Made by a program: the position numbers and the translations under genes
Part shown: positions 7,001-8,219 of the stretch, piece by piece
How the letters are laid out: every line of letters begins with the position of its first letter
How positions within the stretch are numbered: position 1 is the stretch's first letter
Notes under the pieces: model-generated
What the model was told of the DNA's origin: nothing
What the model saw: the letters and a program-made list of their open reading frames with translations, nothing else
Databases searched by the model: none
From: a bacterium
Lineage (GTDB): Archaea > Thermoplasmatota > Thermoplasmata > Lutacidiplasmatales > UBA184
DNA: 8,219 bases
Direction of reading: 5' to 3'
NCBI GenBank assembly: GCA_021832495.1
Contig: JAKBKR010000076.1
Span: forward strand, 1 to 8,219

Positions 7001-7923
7001 TTCCCAAAGGGCGCAAAGTTTTCCACGAGGAGGGTGGTGAAGTTTCGTGCTTCCGCTCCCGTAAGGGTGTCAACTCCGGTAAGAGTGACCACGTAATCCC
7101 CGCTCTCGACATAGGTGTGGTAGGCCGTGCTTCCGAACCCTGACTGGCCGTCTCCGAAGTTCCATTGATACTGGATGGCGGAGCAATTCTGGCTGCCTGA
7201 GGGAAGGCAGCCACCGGTGAACTGAACGGGAACCCCTTCGTACAGGGTAGCGAGACTGGACCCGTTGGGGTTGTACGTCGACAGAGGGGTGAGCATAGCC
7301 ATATGGAACCTGGGAGAGAGAACGGTGACATTGACGGAGGCGAAGACATAGTCGAAGTTCGCATCGTAGACCATGATGGTGACGGTGTACGTCCCCACCC
7401 TCGAGTAGGTGAAGCTCTCCTGTATTGTGGTGTTGGCGGTGCAGTTGTGTGTGTAGGTCTGGGCCGACCAGCTGCACGGTGGTGCAATGTCCACCTCCGT
7501 GGCGTTGGTGCGGCTCTGGTTGGAGGTGTTGAGGGCGCCGAAGAACCAGTAGACATGGTAGCCTGCGGCAAAGAGTTCGTTATGGGGGATGCCAGGGATG
7601 CACCACTGCGAGGGGCTCCCTCCCACGGGCGCACACGTGCTTTGGTTGTAGACGAGCCCGCCGGTGATATGGCCGGTGAAGTGGGCCACTTGCCCCAGGG
7701 TGAGCACCCCACCTTGGTTGACGGTGAGATCGGTGACCCGCAGACCGTGGGGACCTTGTGGGGAGGGTGAAGCGTGGGCCACGCCGGTGAACGCGGCGAG
7801 CACCATGACGACGTTGCCGAACCAGGCGAACCACTTCAACTTCGGGTGGCGGTGCATGAAATCGTGGAAACGGTGCGCTCGACTCAGCGGTTCGACGATG
7901 TCACCTGGAACACTTTCGGTCAC
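1087..7923 (-). CDS. Giant secreted, membrane-anchored PKD-repeat surface protein
   Basis: The product has 2278 residues. A basic N-terminus and hydrophobic stretch (about 31-50, ending Ala-His-Ala before Ser-Pro-Ser-Pro) form a signal segment. Residues about 60-1155 are beta-rich domains with PKD signatures: WNFGDG at 254 and 370, WYWGDG at 710, WQFGDG at 816, WAWGDG at 1101, and degenerate forms near 907 and 1002. Acidic Asp-x-Asp-x-Asp-Gly blocks at 1159-1172 and 1216-1252, with a weaker one near 1556-1580, resemble calcium-binding thrombospondin-3 repeats. About 1280-1391 resembles a P-domain (Gly-Thr-Trp-Tyr-Val-Glu-Val near its end). About 1590-1890 is unassigned. From 1918 the chain is hydrophobic, ending in about four membrane helices (2145-2274). 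Roughly 60 Asn-x-Ser/Thr sequons and several close Cys pairs suit an extracellular glycoprotein, probably an adhesin or S-layer component. GTG at 7923 fits the promoter; ATG at 7857 (Met23) would give a more typical signal peptide. No protease catalytic motif was seen. Confidence 0.92.
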   Translation of the reverse strand: MTESVPGDIVEPLSRAHRFHDFMHRHPKLKWFAWFGNVVMVLAAFTGVAHASPSPQGPHGLRVTDLTVNQGGVLTLGQVAHFTGHITGGLVYNQSTCAPVGGSPSQWCIPGIPHNELFAAGYHVYWFFGALNTSNQSRTNATEVDIAPPCSWSAQTYTHNCTANTTIQESFTYSRVGTYTVTIMVYDANFDYVFASVNVTVLSPRFHMAMLTPLSTYNPNGSSLATLYEGVPVQFTGGCLPSGSQNCSAIQYQWNFGDGQSGFGSTAYHTYVESGDYVVTLTGVDTLTGAEARNFTTLLVENFAPFGNVTEQSGSLHGPSPTAYVPYSPFTSPILGNRSATHVKVGMPVFLCTYASDLNPRDRFNLTFEWNFGDGTTAFSTPHPTSSFSFLPPSCQAPVQVIHSAEGNPAQVVRESGVDTTISHVYPCAGTYDVSVSVIDEEGAMTRSSQPVTIHVQALTSPNSSAVPHYNLPVGQVALLNASAALNATDSPFYNYTWSAGTLGTTYGDVGRLSTFTPVNQTLSLTATANTTALPCCSRTPVTATSYINFHDVAPTVGLTSFYTNASITLTVEDPYYYDYLNFTLLEDGKNAGWYNMSYWVDYNTVTFKPLLFQMSNDWQIVLNYTPYGHSGGTYVDVSFSWADDNTAIDNYDATESDYSSDTVSVWFSNSNTSRENSVPISVNEQAVGEPIFGSVEFFSPAQTHLTETWYWGDGTVGHSNTSAPATPEPTMDTWNFEAAYNYGQNYTFTVKACDHWGLCGSESATIFNANELMVSDTAPLISLNVTSATAAYLSTTLSANITSQDNATGSANVTWQFGDGIAASGIGLTTVSHIFQFGSKYAVVVYAKSPGGQTSVNWSFVNVLAAPPLANITMETPHPYVNNPVDFSGAFSRNSAGGTGGLNFGWLFGNGAVAGGVGSTGMLVSTTYQMASAYTVTLLVQNPEGQTSSVTRNINVALAPIVPPYPYVPSVNATADVSQTFNSVIPVNSSFAGVPLVNVTWRWGANNQAYNTSYGLDPVHTFLYPGQYNITVTFTGPNMGILIAYATITVRDGAPSLSLPYANTEIYGAVAPLSFTTTVEGTYADANANGGHGIPWTFTWAWGDGRTSGPLSPGGNYPAATHTYNSTGPMTMNVTVSSSYWGTLGAKSASFTASVLDLPDSDEDGLPDAYELMVTHTNPFLVSTWDNSSARAGWGCTDYVGKDCMLVPGIGSFTGDDDSDGLTNIQEITGAVTGLYSNPLDANTAGDGIPDGAHFFSSSFSATQNVYFGPSNGTGNPALVTIPGVEYYGPALSFNSSTLTVQVNSTGTVGLQLLTGTSRSISLGSFGAGVYTFPLLNASPTKGTWGPSYIGSLGISDFQGQGTWYVEVIDNSGSTGTIPSATLTLSYYGDPGHADPTRQGMLQGHTLTTPILNCSAPISSSFYRVFDPSTFTVRTIYFWPYTEAYWKLSVEQGVPYVPGTNTSLTKSNSNSVCSGWASSMFTATATYLGDADFGISPWNAYAAGDTLTNGMKALGAADYGFTAASYNDNGSMVPDLSGVSYPPDRIASGYPGPLNPTAISTAGDGVADGIATDPVAPLGLEVNITNATDPICDPIISSLGSNFYIPYNDIASVNLGVPSGEGSPTIYTPAVAGVSQGNCPGGNSVLLNFTYNDRYFLPVPNYQTSYQINFDLWMNDTQNPVPPDASVSLAGPFNFTSIGKWVCLPSSFHITACVAVEPLQRLPLVLVNKTGDVVNIPGYGYRYVGQQDFYSVNLNLGPSPVSIGTTGKTLPAGSVTFLESESSLLNSTAGGMIQNNPQSLSTLGGVCGPLSQATITAVNGSGNSPGGIAGTLSADLTSSPQCAVSLLQALLPLNATGKQLPLTSGEFLVLNSTQVDLLGLSGGGNLLAPFSPPAGYNSPMGTPPKIVPPPSCSWDCVFVNGLNAIAGGFVAFGNMVASVPSLLAKAGMGLLGVLSVAGAAFMSAISWAAKLIGAALAWAIQQLIHLITLALTPLINAFAAIFAGAVADAYAVSDAATRAFQGTGTLSNATDHMGSVFSDLNLFGPIGNDVESVLNEIPSYFLTLINAVSIIQNTVTTLIENAFSALASAVSPNSSFTSTMKSIIGVISSIATFGFSSADYLSEELFNVTESPAVSTDISDPADLWDYLSVIAGGTGFAVGLGIALRDSASGGVTMDVALGFTLGLFALAGAILALTIAATAPATCNAASSTNYGALNTTLVITFLLSMIGEFLSLYGALKGGNEAIDVIALVGAGLSAFGMITAAYKLGQVTKTCGG

Positions 7924-7929
7924 GATTTT

Positions 7930-7935
7930 CCCCCC
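7930..7935 (-). promoter_or_regulatory. Possible ribosome-binding site of the giant gene
   Basis: A run of six G on the minus strand ends 6 nt before the GTG start (7923-7921). It is only a partial match to the archaeal GGAGGUGA consensus, but it is the best purine run available. An in-frame stop lies at 7947-7945, and no other in-frame start codon lies between it and the GTG, which supports the GTG as the first possible start. Confidence 0.4.
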
Positions 7936-7959
7936 GCGCGCGGCTCATAGTGGTGCTGG

Positions 7960-7967
7960 TAGATAAA
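7960..7967 (-). promoter_or_regulatory. TATA box of the operon
   Basis: TTTATCTA on the minus strand differs by one base from the archaeal TTTATATA type. Counting about 23 nt from its last base predicts transcription from near 7937, giving a leader of roughly 14 nt before the GTG start with room for the G-rich site. No purine-rich BRE is obvious upstream (the bases before it are GTAGA). It is the closest suitable promoter to the operon. Confidence 0.5.
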
Positions 7968-8070
7968 TCTACTCATTCGACCAGATGGTGTCGTTGCTTC
8001 TTGACTCGTATATGTGGTAACTGGCGAACGGGTTTCACGAACAAGGGCGTTACGTTCTTACTTCCCCTAT

Positions 8071-8184
8071 TTACGGCTTGCTGGCGTTCGCTCGCAGCCG
8101 GGCTGGACGAACGAAAGTGGTTCGCCCCTCTGTCGGACCGTAGACCGACCGAAAGGGTGGGTTTTCCGGGCGATCATTAACCAT
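8071..8184 (-). ncRNA. Candidate structured RNA, copy 2, with its own TATA box
   Basis: Transcription from the TATA box at 8211-8204 would begin near 8184-8181. The stretch then shows the conserved head (8190-8151) and three stem-loops separated by only four bases each. They are GUCGG/CCGAC (8149-8145 with 8136-8132), GGGCGAAC/GUUCGUCC (8127-8120 with 8112-8105, one G-U) and CGGCU-GC..GC/GC..GC-AGCCG (8100-8074 with a 2x2 internal loop and one bulge). The G-U at 8125/8107 is an A-C mismatch on the other strand, so the minus strand is favoured. Copy 1 shares the head and the order of three hairpins, but the first hairpin has different paired bases (CUGAG/CUCAG), which looks like compensatory change. 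The 3' end is unknown and could extend past 8071 towards the operon. No known RNA family was recognised. Confidence 0.4.
8071..8184 (-). CDS. Possible leaderless 37-residue ORF (alternative to the RNA call)
   Basis: From the ATG at 8184-8182 an open frame of 37 codons ends at TAA (8073-8071). The predicted transcription start falls on or within 3 nt of this ATG, which is the usual arrangement for a leaderless archaeal gene. The peptide is basic, with seven Arg and six Pro, and begins Met-Val-Asn-Asp-Arg-Pro-Glu-Asn-Pro-Pro-Phe. It has no membrane helix, Cys motif or recognised domain. The matching frame in copy 1 stops after 11 residues, and similarity between the copies ends there. The dense hairpins explain the sequence at least as well, so the coding call is weak. 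Confidence 0.2.
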   Translation of the reverse strand: MVNDRPENPPFRSVYGPTEGRTTFVRPARLRANASKP

Positions 8185-8190
8185 GGCTAC
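8151..8190 (-). repeat. Conserved head repeat, copy 2
   Basis: This 40-nt segment is the partner of 91-129: 32 of 40 aligned columns are identical, with one gap. It lies between the TATA box (8211-8204) and the first stem-loop of the candidate RNA. The perfectly shared block CCATGGCTAC (8181-8190) covers the predicted transcription start. Within it, GAAA (8151-8154) can pair with the downstream TTTC around a G-rich loop; copy 1 has the same possibility. Confidence 0.7.
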
Positions 8191-8203
8191 GCCGCGGTGG
8201 GGG

Positions 8204-8211
8204 TATATAAA
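8204..8211 (-). promoter_or_regulatory. Consensus archaeal TATA box at the right edge
   Basis: TTTATATA on the minus strand is a full match to the archaeal box A consensus and stands out in a GC-rich context. Its last base is 20 nt from the A of the ATG at 8184, which places the transcription start at about 8181-8184. Read on the plus strand it is TATATAAA, so it might instead serve a gene to the right of the window. The minus-strand reading fits the consensus better and has a structured element at the right distance. Confidence 0.5.
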
Positions 8212-8219
8212 CCGACAAA

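Noticed and set aside
6825..7712. 295-codon minus-strand open frame
   Set aside because: Frame-shifted shadow of the N-terminal PKD domains, rich in Ser, Pro, Thr and Arg, with no recognisable fold.
7901..7948. 15-codon upstream frame starting at ATG 7948 and overlapping the giant gene start
   Set aside because: Its ATG lies upstream of the predicted transcription start near 7937, so it would not be in the operon mRNA from that promoter.
7950..8180. 76-codon plus-strand open frame at the right edge
   Set aside because: Runs antisense through the hairpin-rich element, no ribosome-binding site or TATA box upstream, product without recognisable features.
1..8219. CRISPR array or transposon ends
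   Set aside because: Only two full copies of the head repeat exist, about 8 kb apart, with no regular spacers; there is no transposase, no terminal inverted repeats and no target-site duplication in view.

Overview
The window looks archaeal, most likely from a moderately high-GC member of the Thermoplasmatota, though that placement is inference. The reasons are TATA boxes of archaeal form (TTTATATA and TTTATCTA on the minus strand), no bacterial -35/-10 promoter noticed upstream of the main gene, and a giant secreted protein rich in PKD domains and N-glycosylation sequons. Large Ser/Thr/Asn-rich surface proteins of this kind are common in that phylum. No rRNA, tRNA, CRISPR array, transposase or phage gene was recognised.

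Layout, read on the minus strand from right to left: (1) 8211-8071 holds a consensus TATA box, then a compact structured stretch with three consecutive hairpins. It is either a small RNA gene or a leaderless 37-codon ORF. (2) A second TATA-like box at 7967-7960 sits just upstream of the main gene. (3) 7923-1087 encodes a 2278-residue exported protein: signal segment, about eight PKD-like beta domains, two calcium-binding thrombospondin-3-like blocks around a P-domain-like beta sandwich, a further unassigned extracellular region, and a long hydrophobic tail ending in about four membrane helices. (4) 1081-542 encodes a 179-residue protein with two membrane helices and a PH-like (bPH) cytoplasmic domain. 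(5) 545-339 encodes a 68-residue protein with two membrane helices, starting at a TTG that overlaps the preceding stop. (6) 338-1 has no convincing gene but is packed with inverted repeats and carries a second copy of the head of the structured element seen at the right edge.

The three genes lie 5 nt apart and 4 nt overlapping, so they are almost certainly one transcript with coupled translation. The picture is a cell-surface adhesin or S-layer-like protein made together with two small membrane partners. No enzymatic function is visible.

The most unusual signal is the related pair of structured elements that flank the operon in the same orientation: 32 of 40 aligned bases are identical in the head, and the hairpin next to it keeps its pairing although its sequence differs. 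They may be paralogous small RNAs, or boundaries of a duplicated PKD-gene cassette. The drop in GC across the 3' end of the giant gene and the two small genes is a second hint of mosaic assembly.
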